From the NCBI RefSeq assembly GCF_012926615.1, contig NZ_JABBNU010000008.1:124001-188000 (forward strand): 64,000 bases of DNA, given 5' to 3'. Of the stretch, positions 54,860 through 64,000 are shown in pieces. Numbering within the stretch: position 1 is the stretch's first letter; each line of letters opens with the position of its first letter. The DNA comes from Marinigracilibium pacificum. Its GTDB lineage: Bacteria; Bacteroidota; Bacteroidia; Cytophagales; Cyclobacteriaceae. A program made the position numbers and the translations under genes. The notes under the pieces are model-generated. The model ran no database searches. It was given only the letters and a program-made list of their open reading frames with translations, and had not been told where the DNA came from.

Positions 54860-56734
54860 GTGAATAAAATTAATCTTGAAAATCAGTCTTTTGACCCGGT
54901 CGATAAGGCAGAATGGTATAACAAGATAGTTAATGATCTTAAAGGGAAGGTTTCAATAGATGGCCTTAAGGCTAAATCTTACGAGCCATTTGAGATTGAA
55001 CCCTTTTATACCCTCGAAGAATCAGCTAAATGGGAATACCTGAATATCCTTAACAGGCCAGCAGATAAAAATGCTCCCCGAACATGGTCTTATCTTGAAA
55101 GAATTAAAGTCACTAACGATTTCAATGCCAATAAGGAAATCAAAAGAGCATTGACTACTGATGTTGATGGCTTCATTCTTGATCTTTTTGATGACCCCGA
55201 TATTCAGTTTAATAAAATTCTGGATAGCATTGAAAATACAAACTTCAAGATATTTCTTGAATCAGATAACAGAGCCTTTACTTGTCTGAACAGATTTGCC
55301 GACTACACCAAGTCTGATGAAATCCAGCAGTTGTCAGGCGGGATTCTTTATGATCCATTATCAATTCTTAGCAGACATGGTCATATCGATGAGGCTGTGT
55401 TCTCAAAGATTATTTCTATGCTTGAAAGAACGGAAAACATCAAAGACTTCACGGTTTTTTCTGTTGACTCATCAACATTTGGAAATGCTGGTGCCTCTAT
55501 TACTCAGGAACTGGCCTTTTCATGTTCAGAATTTGCTGAATATTGTGCCAATCTTTCTGACATGGGTGTTTCTTTAGAGTCAACCATTTCTGAGAAGATG
55601 ACTATCGAAATGGGTACAGGTCAGAATTTCTTCCTTGAAATAGCGAAAGGAAGGGCCTTGAGATACCTATTTTACAAAATAGCAAAGGAGTTTGGTGTAA
55701 AAGACATCAATCCTTATGACTTTAAAGTTTTGGGAAGAACAAGCATGTGGAACAAAAGCTTATTTGATCCATATGTTAATATCCTTAGAACAACAACCGA
55801 AACCATGGCAAGCATTCTAGGTGGTGTAGACTACATAAAAGTAGCTGATTTCAATGCTCCGTTCAGAAAAAGTGATGACTTCAGTAAGCGGGTTTCGCGA
55901 AATATCAGCCACATGCTAAAGCATGAAAGTCACTTTGATAAAATTGCTGATCCGGTAGCTGGAAACTGGCTTATCAATAGCATTACAGATAAATTAATTA
56001 CTGCTGCATGGGAATTATTCCTTAAAACAGAAGAGCAAGGCGGTTATATGGAAGCCTTGAAAAAAGGATTTATCCAGCAGGAAATTAATGAAGTCAGACT
56101 GAGAAAAATTGAAGATATTTCATCTCATAAAGAAGACTATATTGGCACGACTAAATACCAAATGCCAACTGAAATAATTGATCCTGATGCTATTAACCAT
56201 GATTTCAATGGTGAACCAAAGATCGATAAGGCCCTCACTCCTATCTCAGCGATGACCGAATTCAATCAGCTAAGACTTCGGACTGAAGCTTATGTAAAAC
56301 GAAAAGGTCAGGATTTTAGGCCATTAGTAATCCCGATTCTCCTCAATGCTACTCCAATTGCAAGAGCAAGAAAAGAGTATGCAGGTTTGTTTTTTGGTTC
56401 TGCAGGTTTCAAAACTGATGACTCCATGATAAACAAGCCGCTGGAAGAACAATTGAATCATGCAACAAAATTTCCTCGTGCGATCATTGCTTTTTGTGCT
56501 GACAATGATGCCTTGGTAGATGAGGAAATCAAATTATTTAATGACTACAAAAGTTCTGAGAAATCAGTTGACCAGATTCTGTCGATATTAGGAAAGCCTT
56601 CTGATTACGACAAATTAAAATCATGCGATGCGATTGACTTTTTTATTAATCAAAAGAGTAACACAATCGACCTGCTAACTCATATGCAGCAAAAACTGGG
56701 AGTTATTTCATCTTTAAACGAAACTGAAGCATGA
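54860..56734 (+). CDS. mutA: Methylmalonyl-CoA mutase small subunit
   Basis: The product has 624 residues and the mutase fold without an intact cobalamin-binding motif, as in the small subunit: [40 protein letters not shown] and RAYRKE-like [20 protein letters not shown]. It pairs with the large subunit, whose ATG overlaps its stop (ATGA). The start is GTG; an in-frame TAA lies 18 bases upstream of it and no ATG intervenes. The heterodimer interconverts methylmalonyl-CoA and succinyl-CoA. Confidence 0.93.
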   Translation: MNKINLENQSFDPVDKAEWYNKIVNDLKGKVSIDGLKAKSYEPFEIEPFYTLEESAKWEYLNILNRPADKNAPRTWSYLERIKVTNDFNANKEIKRALTTDVDGFILDLFDDPDIQFNKILDSIENTNFKIFLESDNRAFTCLNRFADYTKSDEIQQLSGGILYDPLSILSRHGHIDEAVFSKIISMLERTENIKDFTVFSVDSSTFGNAGASITQELAFSCSEFAEYCANLSDMGVSLESTISEKMTIEMGTGQNFFLEIAKGRALRYLFYKIAKEFGVKDINPYDFKVLGRTSMWNKSLFDPYVNILRTTTETMASILGGVDYIKVADFNAPFRKSDDFSKRVSRNISHMLKHESHFDKIADPVAGNWLINSITDKLITAAWELFLKTEEQGGYMEALKKGFIQQEINEVRLRKIEDISSHKEDYIGTTKYQMPTEIIDPDAINHDFNGEPKIDKALTPISAMTEFNQLRLRTEAYVKRKGQDFRPLVIPILLNATPIARARKEYAGLFFGSAGFKTDDSMINKPLEEQLNHATKFPRAIIAFCADNDALVDEEIKLFNDYKSSEKSVDQILSILGKPSDYDKLKSCDAIDFFINQKSNTIDLLTHMQQKLGVISSLNETEA

Positions 56735-58860
56735 GACCTGATTTCACTAAAACTGAATTAAAAGAAAATAAAAGTATCACCGAAAATGAGGTTTCAGCGC
56801 ACAAACCCTGGCTTTCGGGTGAACAACTACAAATAAAAGCTGTCTATAAACCCGAAGATATCGAAGGTATGAACCACCTCCAATATGGAGCCGGTATTCC
56901 TCCTTTCCTTCGTGGCCCGTATAGTTCAATGTATGTTATCAGACCATGGACTATCAGACAATATGCAGGATTTAGTACAGCTGAAGAATCTAATGCATTC
57001 TACAGACGTAACCTTGCTGCCGGACAGCGTGGCTTGTCAGTAGCCTTCGACCTGGCGACACACCGTGGCTATGATTCTGACCACCCTAGAGTAAAAGGTG
57101 ATGTCGGTAAAGCCGGTGTGGCAATCGATTCGGTTCTTGATATGAAGATCCTTTTTGATCAGATACCACTCGATAAAATGTCTGTGTCAATGACCATGAA
57201 TGGAGCTGTAATTCCGATAATGGCATTTTACATTGTCACAGCCAAGGAACAGGGAGTTTCTCCGGATAAGCTTACCGGGACAATTCAAAATGATATCCTG
57301 AAGGAATTCATGGTTAGAAACACCTATATCTATCCACCTGAACCTTCGATGAAAATAATTGCTGACATTTTCGAGTATACTTCTAAAAACATGCCGAAGT
57401 TCAATTCGATAAGTATCAGTGGTTACCACATGCAGGAAGCAGGTGCTACTGCAGATATTGAGCTTGCCTATACTTTAGCTGACGGACTGGAATATATTCG
57501 TACTGGAATCAAGGCCGGAATGGATATTGATGACTTTGCTCCGAGGTTAAGTTTCTTCTGGGGAATTGGTATGAATCACTTCATGGAAGTGGCTAAAATG
57601 AGAGCGGCCAGAATTCTTTGGGCTTCACTCGTTAAGCAATTTAACCCTAAAAATGATAAATCAATGGCACTGCGTACGCATAGCCAGACAAGTGGATGGA
57701 GTTTAACAGAACAAGACCCATATAACAATGTTGCCCGTACGTGTATTGAAGCAATGTCAGCTGCTCTAGGTCATACCCAGTCTCTTCACACTAATGCATT
57801 AGATGAAGCCATTGCATTGCCTACTGATTTCAGTGCCCGAATTGCCAGAAATACTCAGTTGGTATTACAAGAAGAAACCGGAATCACCAACTTTATTGAT
57901 CCATGGGCGGGTTCGTATTACGTTGAAACACTTACCAACGAGCTAATTGAAAAGGCCTGGAAGCTTATTCAGGAAGTAGAAGAACTTGGTGGAATGGCTA
58001 AGGCTATCGAAACCGGACTTCCAAAGATGAGAATTGAAGAAGCTGCTGCTCGTAAGCAAGCCGGAATTGATACCGGTAAGGAAGTGATCGTTGGGGTAAA
58101 CAAATATATTACTGATGAGAAAACAGAATTGGAGATTCTTGAAATTGACAATTCAGCGGTAATGAAGTCACAGCTTGACAGACTTGAAGAACTTCGTAAT
58201 AACCGAAATGATGATGAGGTATATGCTGCAATGGATGCAATTACCAAAGCTGCTGAAACAGGTGAAGGCAACTTGCTTGAGCTTGCAGTTATCGCAGCAG
58301 AGAAAAGAGCTTCATTAGGAGAAATTTCTTATGCCATGGAAAAAGTATTTGGAAGACATAAAGCAGAAAGTCAGTCTGTATCCGGAGTTTATGCCGGTGA
58401 GTCGCAAGACAATGAAGTATTTAAGAGTGCAGTGGCAAAATCTGATGAATTTGCTGAAGCTGAAGGTCGCAGACCGAGAATCATGATTGCAAAAATGGGT
58501 CAGGATGGTCACGATAGAGGTGCAAAAGTTATTGCCTCTGCTTTTGCCGATATCGGATTTGATGTGGACATCGGTCCGTTATTTCAGACTCCGGAAGAAG
58601 CAGCCCGTCAGGCGGCAGAAAATGATGTTCATTTCATTGGAGCTTCAAGCCTTGCCGGTGGTCATAAGACATTGATCCCTGATTTGATCGAAGAGCTGAA
58701 AAAGATTGGCCGTGATGACATCATGGTTATTGCGGGTGGAGTGATCCCACAGCAGGATTACCAATTCTTGTACGACTCAGGAGTAGCGGCAGTCTTTGGT
58801 CCTGGAACAGTAATTCCTGAAGCTGCAATCAAGATCATGGATAATTATTTGAGTGAATAA
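56731..58860 (+). CDS. mutB: Methylmalonyl-CoA mutase large subunit
   Basis: The product has 709 residues. The TIM-barrel domain has [46 protein letters not shown] and [16 protein letters not shown]. The C-terminal B12 domain has the Co-coordinating motif DGHDRG and [12 protein letters not shown]. It needs adenosylcobalamin. With the biotin carrier protein at 6.8 kb it fits a propionyl-CoA to succinyl-CoA route. Confidence 0.97.
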   Translation: MRPDFTKTELKENKSITENEVSAHKPWLSGEQLQIKAVYKPEDIEGMNHLQYGAGIPPFLRGPYSSMYVIRPWTIRQYAGFSTAEESNAFYRRNLAAGQRGLSVAFDLATHRGYDSDHPRVKGDVGKAGVAIDSVLDMKILFDQIPLDKMSVSMTMNGAVIPIMAFYIVTAKEQGVSPDKLTGTIQNDILKEFMVRNTYIYPPEPSMKIIADIFEYTSKNMPKFNSISISGYHMQEAGATADIELAYTLADGLEYIRTGIKAGMDIDDFAPRLSFFWGIGMNHFMEVAKMRAARILWASLVKQFNPKNDKSMALRTHSQTSGWSLTEQDPYNNVARTCIEAMSAALGHTQSLHTNALDEAIALPTDFSARIARNTQLVLQEETGITNFIDPWAGSYYVETLTNELIEKAWKLIQEVEELGGMAKAIETGLPKMRIEEAAARKQAGIDTGKEVIVGVNKYITDEKTELEILEIDNSAVMKSQLDRLEELRNNRNDDEVYAAMDAITKAAETGEGNLLELAVIAAEKRASLGEISYAMEKVFGRHKAESQSVSGVYAGESQDNEVFKSAVAKSDEFAEAEGRRPRIMIAKMGQDGHDRGAKVIASAFADIGFDVDIGPLFQTPEEAARQAAENDVHFIGASSLAGGHKTLIPDLIEELKKIGRDDIMVIAGGVIPQQDYQFLYDSGVAAVFGPGTVIPEAAIKIMDNYLSE

Positions 58861-58882
58861 CAATTGCAAAAAGTTTATATTC

Positions 58883-58913
58883 AAAAAGTGAGGGCTGTGC
58901 TCTCACTTTTTTT
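58883..58913 (+). terminator. Intrinsic terminator after mutB
   Basis: AAAAAGTGAG (58883-58892) pairs with CTCACTTTTT (58902-58911) and the stem continues to a TGT loop; a T-run follows. It lies 23 bases after the mutB stop. Confidence 0.88.
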
Positions 58914-58938
58914 GTATGTTTTTTAATATAAAATCCTG

Positions 58939-59056
58939 GCGCAAACGTCCCGCTTGTGTCATTAAATACTTATCGCTCTACCACTAGCGCAAGCGTCTCG
59001 CTTGTGCTGCTAAATACTTATCGTGTTACCATTAACGCAAGCATCTCGCTTGTGCT
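58939..59056 (+). repeat. REP cluster: three 48-bp-period copies, forward orientation
   Basis: Three copies of a hairpin unit GCGCAAGCGTCTCGCTTGTG start at 58939, 58987 and 59035, exactly 48 bp apart. Each can form a GCAAGCG/CGCTTG(T) stem with a 3-base loop. The spacers between them (taaatacttatcg and similar) are also conserved. These look like repetitive extragenic palindromes next to their transposase. Confidence 0.85.
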
Positions 59057-59085
59057 GCCAATTACGTTAAGTTCCACTTTCAAAC

Positions 59086-59108
59086 TTTTACTCCAATAAA
59101 TAATGAGT
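59086..59108 (+). repeat. Dispersed 23-bp repeat, copy 1
   Basis: TTTTACTCCAATAAATAATG plus AGT, between the REP cluster and the transposase start. A second copy with two differences (TTTTACTCCAATTAACAATG plus AGT) is at 60786-60808. Confidence 0.5.
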
Positions 59109-59157
59109 TAAACGGCTATTATTTTTAATTCAATACCCCGAAATGTAAATTTTCAAC

Positions 59158-59706
59158 ATGAGTAACAAATATAAGATCAGAGATAACTCAAAGTTATATT
59201 TTGTGACATTTACAGTTGTTAAATGGGTTGAAATATTCAATGAAGATGAATTCAAAAATATCATCATTGAAAGCATCAAGTTCTGTCAAAAGAACAAAAA
59301 TCTGGAAGTTTATGGATGGTGTATCATGAGTAATCATATGCATATGATAATAGGTAGTAATGGTGGTAATTTAATAAAAATTATAGGTGAAATGAAAAGC
59401 TATACTTCCAGATCAATAAGGAAATTATTAGAGTCAACTATAAATGATTGTTTTGACAGATCGACAACACAGGTATTTTACAATGCAGGGCTAAAAAATG
59501 GAAATAACAAAGATTGGCAATTGTGGCAGCAGCATAATATGCCAAAGGAAATTTATAATGTTAAAATGTTTAACCAAAAGCTTAATTATATACATCAAAA
59601 CCCAGTAAAAGCTGGATATGTTAAAAACGAAGAAGAATATTTATATAGTAGTGCAGCTGATTGGCATGGTAAGAAAGGTATGATTGAGTTGAGCTATATC
59701 AATTGA
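59158..59706 (+). CDS. REP-associated tyrosine transposase (RAYT, Y1_Tnp/IS200-like)
   Basis: The product has 182 residues. It has the HUH motif in MSNHMHMIIG (His60 and His62), a likely nucleophile Tyr82 in GEMKSYTSRSIRKLL, and the C-terminal NYIHQNPVKAGYV. It is a single-copy-type transposase that nicks and joins single-stranded DNA at REP hairpins. REP clusters flank it in opposite orientations, which strongly ties it to them. Its codon use is A-rich. Start MSNKYKIRDN. Confidence 0.92.
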   Translation: MSNKYKIRDNSKLYFVTFTVVKWVEIFNEDEFKNIIIESIKFCQKNKNLEVYGWCIMSNHMHMIIGSNGGNLIKIIGEMKSYTSRSIRKLLESTINDCFDRSTTQVFYNAGLKNGNNKDWQLWQQHNMPKEIYNVKMFNQKLNYIHQNPVKAGYVKNEEEYLYSSAADWHGKKGMIELSYIN

Positions 59707-59730
59707 TTAATTAGTTGATGTTATTGGGGT

Positions 59731-59800
59731 ACAAGCGGGACGCTTGCTTATAGCACAATGGGGACACTTGCGTTTTTAGCACAAGCGAGACGCTTGCGCT
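59731..59800 (-). repeat. REP cluster downstream of the transposase, inverted orientation
   Basis: Copies are seen at 59731-59748 (ACAAGCGGGACGCTTGCT), 59753-59772 (degenerate, CACTTGCG half kept) and 59778-59800. The last contains CACAAGCGAGACGCTTGCG, the exact reverse complement of the upstream unit CGCAAGCGTCTCGCTTGTG. Confidence 0.82.
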
Positions 59801-59832
59801 TGGGGTATATTGGTGGTCAGATAACAAATAAC

Positions 59833-59862
59833 AAAAAAAGTCCGTAGCTCTCGCTACGGACT
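59833..59862 (-). terminator. Intrinsic terminator after the nitroreductase
   Basis: AGTCCGTAGC (59839-59848), loop TCTC and GCTACGGACT (59853-59862) form a perfect 10-bp stem. On the minus strand it is followed by T residues (plus-strand A-run 59833-59839). It lies 27 bases beyond the nitroreductase stop. Confidence 0.88.
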
Positions 59863-59888
59863 TCACACAACCTATTTTTGTCAATCAA

Positions 59889-60521
59889 TTACGCTATTTC
59901 GGTAATGAACTCTTCTTTTGGTGTTCTTACTTTTTTCATGTTCACCAACCAGTCGTTCTCTTCATCCCTGTACCCTAATGCAAGGATTAATGAACTCTTC
60001 AACCCTTGTTCTTTAAGGTTTAGTAGCTCGTCTACTTTCTCCGGAATAAAGCCTTCCATTGGAGTAGCATCAACTTTTTGTTCTGCAGCAGCAGCTATTG
60101 CAAGACCAAAAGAAATATAAGCCTGTTTTGCAGCGTGGTGAGCATGCCACTCCTGCCCCAGCGGCTCATAAAGACCCCAGATATTATTTCTGTAATCGTT
60201 CATTGTTTCACGAGGAAGACCACGCTCATCCATCATGAAGTTAAATACATTTTCGATACGCTCATTAGTGTAACCATCCCATGAAGCAAAAACCAAAAGA
60301 TGAGAAGCATCAGTTACCTGAGACTGATCCCATGCGATTGGTCTGATTTGTTGCTTAAGTTCTTCATTAGTAATTACGAAAATTTTATATGGCTGAAGCC
60401 CAGATGAAGACGGGGCTAATCTTGATGCTTCAAGTATATAATCCAGTTTATCCTGAGGCACAACTTTACCATTCATTTTTTTGGTAGCATACCTCCACTT
60501 CAAATCGTCAACTAAACTCAT
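59889..60521 (-). CDS. NAD(P)H-dependent nitroreductase family oxidoreductase
   Basis: The product has 210 residues. It begins WRYATKKMNG and has LEASRLAPSSSGLQPYKIFVI (FMN and dimer contacts), HAAKQAYISFGLAIAAAAEQ and SLILALGYRDEEND, the pattern of NfsB-like flavin reductases. It reduces nitro compounds or quinones with FMN; the natural substrate is unknown. It is a single-gene unit. Confidence 0.92.
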   Translation of the reverse strand: MSLVDDLKWRYATKKMNGKVVPQDKLDYILEASRLAPSSSGLQPYKIFVITNEELKQQIRPIAWDQSQVTDASHLLVFASWDGYTNERIENVFNFMMDERGLPRETMNDYRNNIWGLYEPLGQEWHAHHAAKQAYISFGLAIAAAAEQKVDATPMEGFIPEKVDELLNLKEQGLKSSLILALGYRDEENDWLVNMKKVRTPKEEFITEIA

Positions 60522-60708
60522 TTTTTATAACTATTTAAATCTATTTTTTATTCTTGTTTAAACAACTATAAAAACGGGGAAGGTGAATTAAAGGTTAGGA
60601 AAAGTTTAAGTTTTTTTTGAAAAATGTAAGATTGAGGATGTTTATTACTGATTATCAAGTTGTAATGATTTGTGAAAATGTCAATATGACATGAAATTTT
60701 TCTGTTTG

Positions 60709-60742
60709 ATTGTAGGGGCGTAGCATGCTACACCCCTACAAT
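60709..60742. repeat. 34-bp palindromic element, REP-like
   Basis: The arms ATTGTAGGGG and CCCCTACAAT flank a core CGTAGCATGCTACA, giving a 17-bp-arm palindrome with a single mismatched pair (60719/60732). Its composition is GC-richer than its surroundings. It resembles dispersed palindromes found in many bacterial genomes rather than a terminator, since there is no T-run. Confidence 0.6.
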
Positions 60743-60785
60743 TAGACAGGAAAATCACCCCCACTCTACTCATCATATTGAACGG

Positions 60786-60808
60786 TTTTACTCCAATTAA
60801 CAATGAGT
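60786..60808 (+). repeat. Dispersed 23-bp repeat, copy 2
   Basis: This copy matches the element at 59086-59108 at 21 of 23 positions in the same orientation. It lies in the gap between the nitroreductase and the RHS locus. Confidence 0.5.
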
Positions 60809-60903
60809 CCCTAATAATAAAAAAACCCTCTAATGATATACTGATACAACTTACAGTAAGTGAAATATCTGTCTGTACCTAACGGTAAATTCTAATTAAC
60901 CGC

Positions 60904-60939
60904 AATCAAAAAAGCCTCCGGAAATATTCCGGAGGCTTT
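60904..60939 (-). terminator. Intrinsic terminator after the RHS/membrane-protein pair
   Basis: AAAGCCTCCGGAA (60911-60923) pairs with TTCCGGAGGCTTT (60927-60939), a 13-bp perfect stem with a 3-base loop. The minus strand continues with a T-run. It lies about 50 bases after the stop of the 130-residue membrane protein. Confidence 0.92.
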
Positions 60940-60991
60940 GATATTCTTCTTTTTATCTTTCGGCAAATGTTAAACTAAAAAGAAACAATTT

Positions 60992-61384
60992 TCAATTTGA
61001 CAGATTAACGAGCTGTATTCCAATCAATAATGGAATAAGGTACAAGGCTATAACACCAATTATGTTCTTGCCGCTGTAGAGCTTTTTTTTACCCTTCCCG
61101 TATACTTTATCATACTTCTCGCAAATCCTCTCTGATTGCTGTTCATAGTAACTACTCGTGATCCAATAAATCAAAAAGAATATTGGCAAAAGCAATAGTT
61201 TATTCGGTAAATAATTCTCGTGTAAACTGGGTAAAGACCAACTAAAAAAATATTTAATAAAACCGAACAATAAGGCCAAATGACAGACAACCATGAACAT
61301 TACCGCACCAGCAGAATATGATTCTGGGGTAGGGTTCTTCTTCTTTGCAAAACCGTAAATGAAATAATAAACAAAATGATACAT
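60992..61384 (-). CDS. Small membrane protein behind the RHS gene, candidate immunity protein
   Basis: The product has 130 residues and no recognised family. Three hydrophobic segments are visible (about 27-47, 61-80 and 108-126) with charged, Lys-rich loops (EKYDKVYGKGKKKLYSGK). Its ATG lies two bases after the RHS stop, so it is translated with it. Small genes directly after RHS proteins often encode immunity to the C-terminal toxin, and a membrane protein would fit a membrane-acting toxin, but this is inference. Confidence 0.6.
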   Translation of the reverse strand: MYHFVYYFIYGFAKKKNPTPESYSAGAVMFMVVCHLALLFGFIKYFFSWSLPSLHENYLPNKLLLLPIFFLIYWITSSYYEQQSERICEKYDKVYGKGKKKLYSGKNIIGVIALYLIPLLIGIQLVNLSN

Positions 61385-61386
61385 CG

Positions 61387-64000
61387 CTAATCAAATAGGT
61401 ATTCTGTTAAACTCTTATTTGTATAATACTGTGTGCCTACATCAGCCACAAAGTAGACACCTCCAGCTATCCAGCCAGCTACCGGAACGGATGCAGCTAA
61501 AGCGTAAATGCCACCCGTTATTAAGAGATCAGCTGTATGATGATTTTGCCAACCATTCGCAATTCCGTCATAAACTGTTATCGCAGCACTTGCTACAACT
61601 AGTCCGTTTGAAACTTTCGAGACAAATCTTGCTGTACTTGCCGTATTGAGTTTAGAAGCCTGAACAGTATATTTTGAAACGTGCTGATTGCCGTAGAATC
61701 GGTTACTGTAAATCTTACCACTATTAGTGTGATAATATTTACCATTCGATCCAGCTCGATACTCTTCACTTAAAAGTAATGAATTACTCGCTAAACCTAT
61801 TAATCTTCCTACATTTACAACCCCATTTAAGATACCTAAACCACTGTTATTTGTAGAATTAAATCCACTGTCATTTGATATCGCAAGATACTCCCAAAAT
61901 AACATGTTGGTGCCAGGCACAACCATACGACCGTTAACAAATTGAAAAAAGTGTCCGCTTTCATTAAGTTCATATAAGAGTAATCTTTCTTTTACAAACA
62001 TACTTTCTCCATTCATTTCAATATTTGTCGTATACTTTGTACCCAACCAACTTTGATGATAATCATGATATTGATGAGCAGCATTATTTACCTGTTCATC
62101 TGAAGTAAAATAATTAATCCCATTAATTCTTGACCACGATCCTCCAAACTCAGATCTACCTAGCTTTGATATAGCACCAACAACACCATCTCCGGCCGAA
62201 TAACTATTACCTCCAGCACCAGTTAAATCATCAAATACACCTTCCCAATAATCAATTGCACTTCCATTATGAAACCTTAACATGGAATTACCATTAAAGG
62301 TATTAACGTTGTGCCCACCAAAAATAGCATCTCCCATCGGGTCATTATATGAAACTGGGTTATTACCTGCAAATTGGTAAGGTGATATACCATAATACAT
62401 CTCTGCCTTAATATCCACACCATTAAACCTGCCCACTGTAGGGTCATAGTTACGATAGAAGGTTTCGTAAAGTTCTGTGGCTTCGTTTAACTCAGTACCT
62501 GCATTGTACAGGAACTGGTTTTTCTGCTTATGTGCCGCATTATACTTATTAAATGACATACCATACGGATAATAATCTTCACTTTGCACTACATCGAGCT
62601 TCTTGTCATGAACTACTTTAATGTCATCAAAATATACGGAACTCGTACCATCACTATCATTACTTGCATATACATAGATATATCCCTCTTGCTCTATAGT
62701 AATCGGAGTAAACTTCAACTCATGATGATAACCAGCTTGTGTAGGTATTTGCATATAACCACCTGTTACAAACTCAAAATCTTTGTTAAACACCATATAA
62801 TTCAGAAATCCTCCGGTTCCATTTTCAGTAGAATAACCTATTGTTCCTAAAGCATCATACCCTTGAGAAAATGAACTTTCCACTTGACTAACAGATTCTC
62901 CAAAACCTGTTGCAGCCGGATTAAACATATTAGCTATTGTAGCTGCTAACATTGCACTAGACAACTTGTTTGTTCCTAATGCATTTTCATGATATCCTGT
63001 TGCAGAAATATCAACAACATCACCTTTCATTACTTTTAATGAAATCCCTCCACCTACAGGGTTATTGCTATTTAAACGAAGTGCTTCATTAAAATTGTGC
63101 CCAGCAGGTGGTTCTTCCATCCCCGCATCAATGAATGTCTGCGTAGAAGTCGAATTTGCCGGGTAAGGAACCCTTCCTGCATCAAGGCCTTCAAACTGCT
63201 GATTTTCACGGCCTGCTTCTTCCGATTCCATCGTAGCTAAATACACATCATTTTTTGTGCTTTCAGCATACGTAACTCTAACATTTCCTAAGTGATCGGT
63301 ATGATGATACTGATATTTTAACTTTTCATTACCATTTTCATCTGTTTCCGGTACTAACCTACCTTGTGAGTGAGCAACTTGCTGCAACTCACCATTTACA
63401 TATACAAAACCTCCTATATAAGTAGTGGTTGTTGTCTCTCCATTATTATGAAGCACTTTGGATAATTTATTACCCATGGCATCATAAGTGTATACAATCT
63501 TTTTATTACCACTGGCATCAAACCATACTTCTTCAGGTTTATTCAAATGGTTATAAGTAATTTTGGTTATGCCTTTGTTATTATCTTTAATTACATTTCC
63601 ATTGGCATCATACTCAAAGTCAACGTTACTCTGGTTTGTATCCTTAAAACCATACTCAAGGGCATCTTGTGTGTTTAAATCTGTAATTCCCTGTAACTGA
63701 TTACCACTTACATAGCTGTAATCCATCTCATCGATCACTTTAATCTGATCGTCAATAAGCATTTGTCGCTTAAGATCAGTGATATTACCGTTGAGATCAT
63801 ATTTTATTTCCGGCACGGCAAAGGCACCATTATTAACTGCAAAATAGCCACTGGTATTCTTTTGGGCATAATCAGCACTGATCAGCCTGTCCATCGCATC
63901 ATATTTGTAAGAGAAAACCTGTTCTTTTCCTCCTGCAGATGTAGCACTACTAAACTTTATAGCAGATATATTTCCGTTGTATTGTACCTCTTGTGATAAG
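61387..64000 (-). CDS. RHS repeat protein, C-terminal part (5' end outside the window)
   Basis: The frame is open to the right edge, so the ATG at 63894 is internal and the gene is truncated by the window. YD repeats are plain (YDLNGNITDLKR, YDANGNVIKDNNKGITKITYNHLN, YTYDAMGNKLSK). A lectin-like insert follows, then the RHS core end YRNYDPTVGRFNGVD...AGNNPVSYNDPMGDA (to about 62330). The last 315 residues are a variable C-terminus ending in an Ala/Gly-rich hydrophobic tract (LLITGGIYALAASVPVAGWI). Such proteins are secreted polymorphic toxins or surface shells. Confidence 0.9.
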   Translation of the reverse strand, partial: LSQEVQYNGNISAIKFSSATSAGGKEQVFSYKYDAMDRLISADYAQKNTSGYFAVNNGAFAVPEIKYDLNGNITDLKRQMLIDDQIKVIDEMDYSYVSGNQLQGITDLNTQDALEYGFKDTNQSNVDFEYDANGNVIKDNNKGITKITYNHLNKPEEVWFDASGNKKIVYTYDAMGNKLSKVLHNNGETTTTTYIGGFVYVNGELQQVAHSQGRLVPETDENGNEKLKYQYHHTDHLGNVRVTYAESTKNDVYLATMESEEAGRENQQFEGLDAGRVPYPANSTSTQTFIDAGMEEPPAGHNFNEALRLNSNNPVGGGISLKVMKGDVVDISATGYHENALGTNKLSSAMLAATIANMFNPAATGFGESVSQVESSFSQGYDALGTIGYSTENGTGGFLNYMVFNKDFEFVTGGYMQIPTQAGYHHELKFTPITIEQEGYIYVYASNDSDGTSSVYFDDIKVVHDKKLDVVQSEDYYPYGMSFNKYNAAHKQKNQFLYNAGTELNEATELYETFYRNYDPTVGRFNGVDIKAEMYYGISPYQFAGNNPVSYNDPMGDAIFGGHNVNTFNGNSMLRFHNGSAIDYWEGVFDDLTGAGGNSYSAGDGVVGAISKLGRSEFGGSWSRINGINYFTSDEQVNNAAHQYHDYHQSWLGTKYTTNIEMNGESMFVKERLLLYELNESGHFFQFVNGRMVVPGTNMLFWEYLAISNDSGFNSTNNSGLGILNGVVNVGRLIGLASNSLLLSEEYRAGSNGKYYHTNSGKIYSNRFYGNQHVSKYTVQASKLNTASTARFVSKVSNGLVVASAAITVYDGIANGWQNHHTADLLITGGIYALAASVPVAGWIAGGVYFVADVGTQYYTNKSLTEYLFD

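Larger units (their letters stand above)
60522..60991. other. 470-bp intergenic region with repeats and no gene
   Basis: I see no supported gene here. It holds a 34-bp near-perfect palindrome (60709-60742), one copy of a 23-bp dispersed repeat (60786-60808) and a terminator (60904-60939). Confidence 0.6.

Noticed and set aside
58939-59056. Regularly spaced repeats resembling a short CRISPR array
   Set aside because: The units are palindromic, the spacers are themselves conserved, the period is fixed at 48 bp, no cas genes are near, and a REP transposase is adjacent.
63892-63894. ATG at 63894 as the true start of the RHS gene
   Set aside because: The frame continues open to the window edge with typical YD-repeat sequence (KEQVFSYKYDAMDRLISADY), so the ATG is internal.

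Overview
The window is AT-rich chromosomal DNA from a member of the Bacteroidota, most likely order Cytophagales. The evidence is consistent across the window: TonB-dependent receptor plus DUF4249 lipoprotein, a DUF5686 protein, an OmpA/PD40 protein, FtsH, LpxH, GH3 and DUF1295 proteins of Bacteroidota type, and promoters of the TTTG-N19-TAnnTTTG form used by the Bacteroidota housekeeping sigma factor. No rRNA, phage or CRISPR array was seen. Most of the window is ordinary core genome.

Layout. 1-4.1 kb (minus strand) is the conserved translation cluster tRNA-Tyr, tRNA-Gly, tRNA-Thr, tuf, tRNA-Trp, secE, nusG, rplK, rplA, rplJ (cut by the left edge). 4.1-8.7 kb holds an M1 aminopeptidase, a biotin carrier protein and pyrH-frr. 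8.7-17 kb (minus) holds gmk-nadD-DUF5686, a TonB receptor/DUF4249 pair and a sulfotransferase. 17-25 kb holds a DUF1295 membrane enzyme, an NtrY/NtrC-like two-component pair, lpxH, ftsH and rsfS. 25-34 kb holds birA, ahcY, a 590-bp noncoding region, a TraB/GumN protein, a second sigma-54 activator and a hybrid histidine kinase, then a succinate-semialdehyde-type dehydrogenase. 34-42 kb holds an M28 peptidase and a possible envelope glycan group (kinase-like protein, LtaS-like enzyme, GT9 glycosyltransferase) with a PolX/PHP protein. 42-54.6 kb holds EVE protein, pyrR-pyrB, OmpA/PD40, GH3-dxr-rseP, htrA and dnaA. 54.6-64 kb holds a possible origin region, both methylmalonyl-CoA mutase subunits, a REP-associated transposase between oppositely oriented REP clusters, a nitroreductase, and an RHS protein (cut by the right edge) with a small membrane protein behind it.

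The most interesting signals are not protein genes. Between ahcY and the TraB/GumN gene (27306-27790) there are two tandem noncoding units. Each has a TGTrGAA-N3-TTCyACA palindrome, a TTTTGGCAyGG element about 83 bp further on, and a strong intrinsic terminator, and a sigma-54 activator gene lies about 1 kb downstream. This looks like a pair of enhancer-dependent small RNAs. A similar arrangement (perfect 16-bp palindrome plus TTGGCAC) precedes the other NtrC-like operon at 20.7 kb. The RAYT/REP locus (58.9-59.8 kb) and the RHS C-terminus with its membrane partner (60.99-62.3 kb) are the main accessory elements. All functional names rest on reading motifs by eye; no database search was run.
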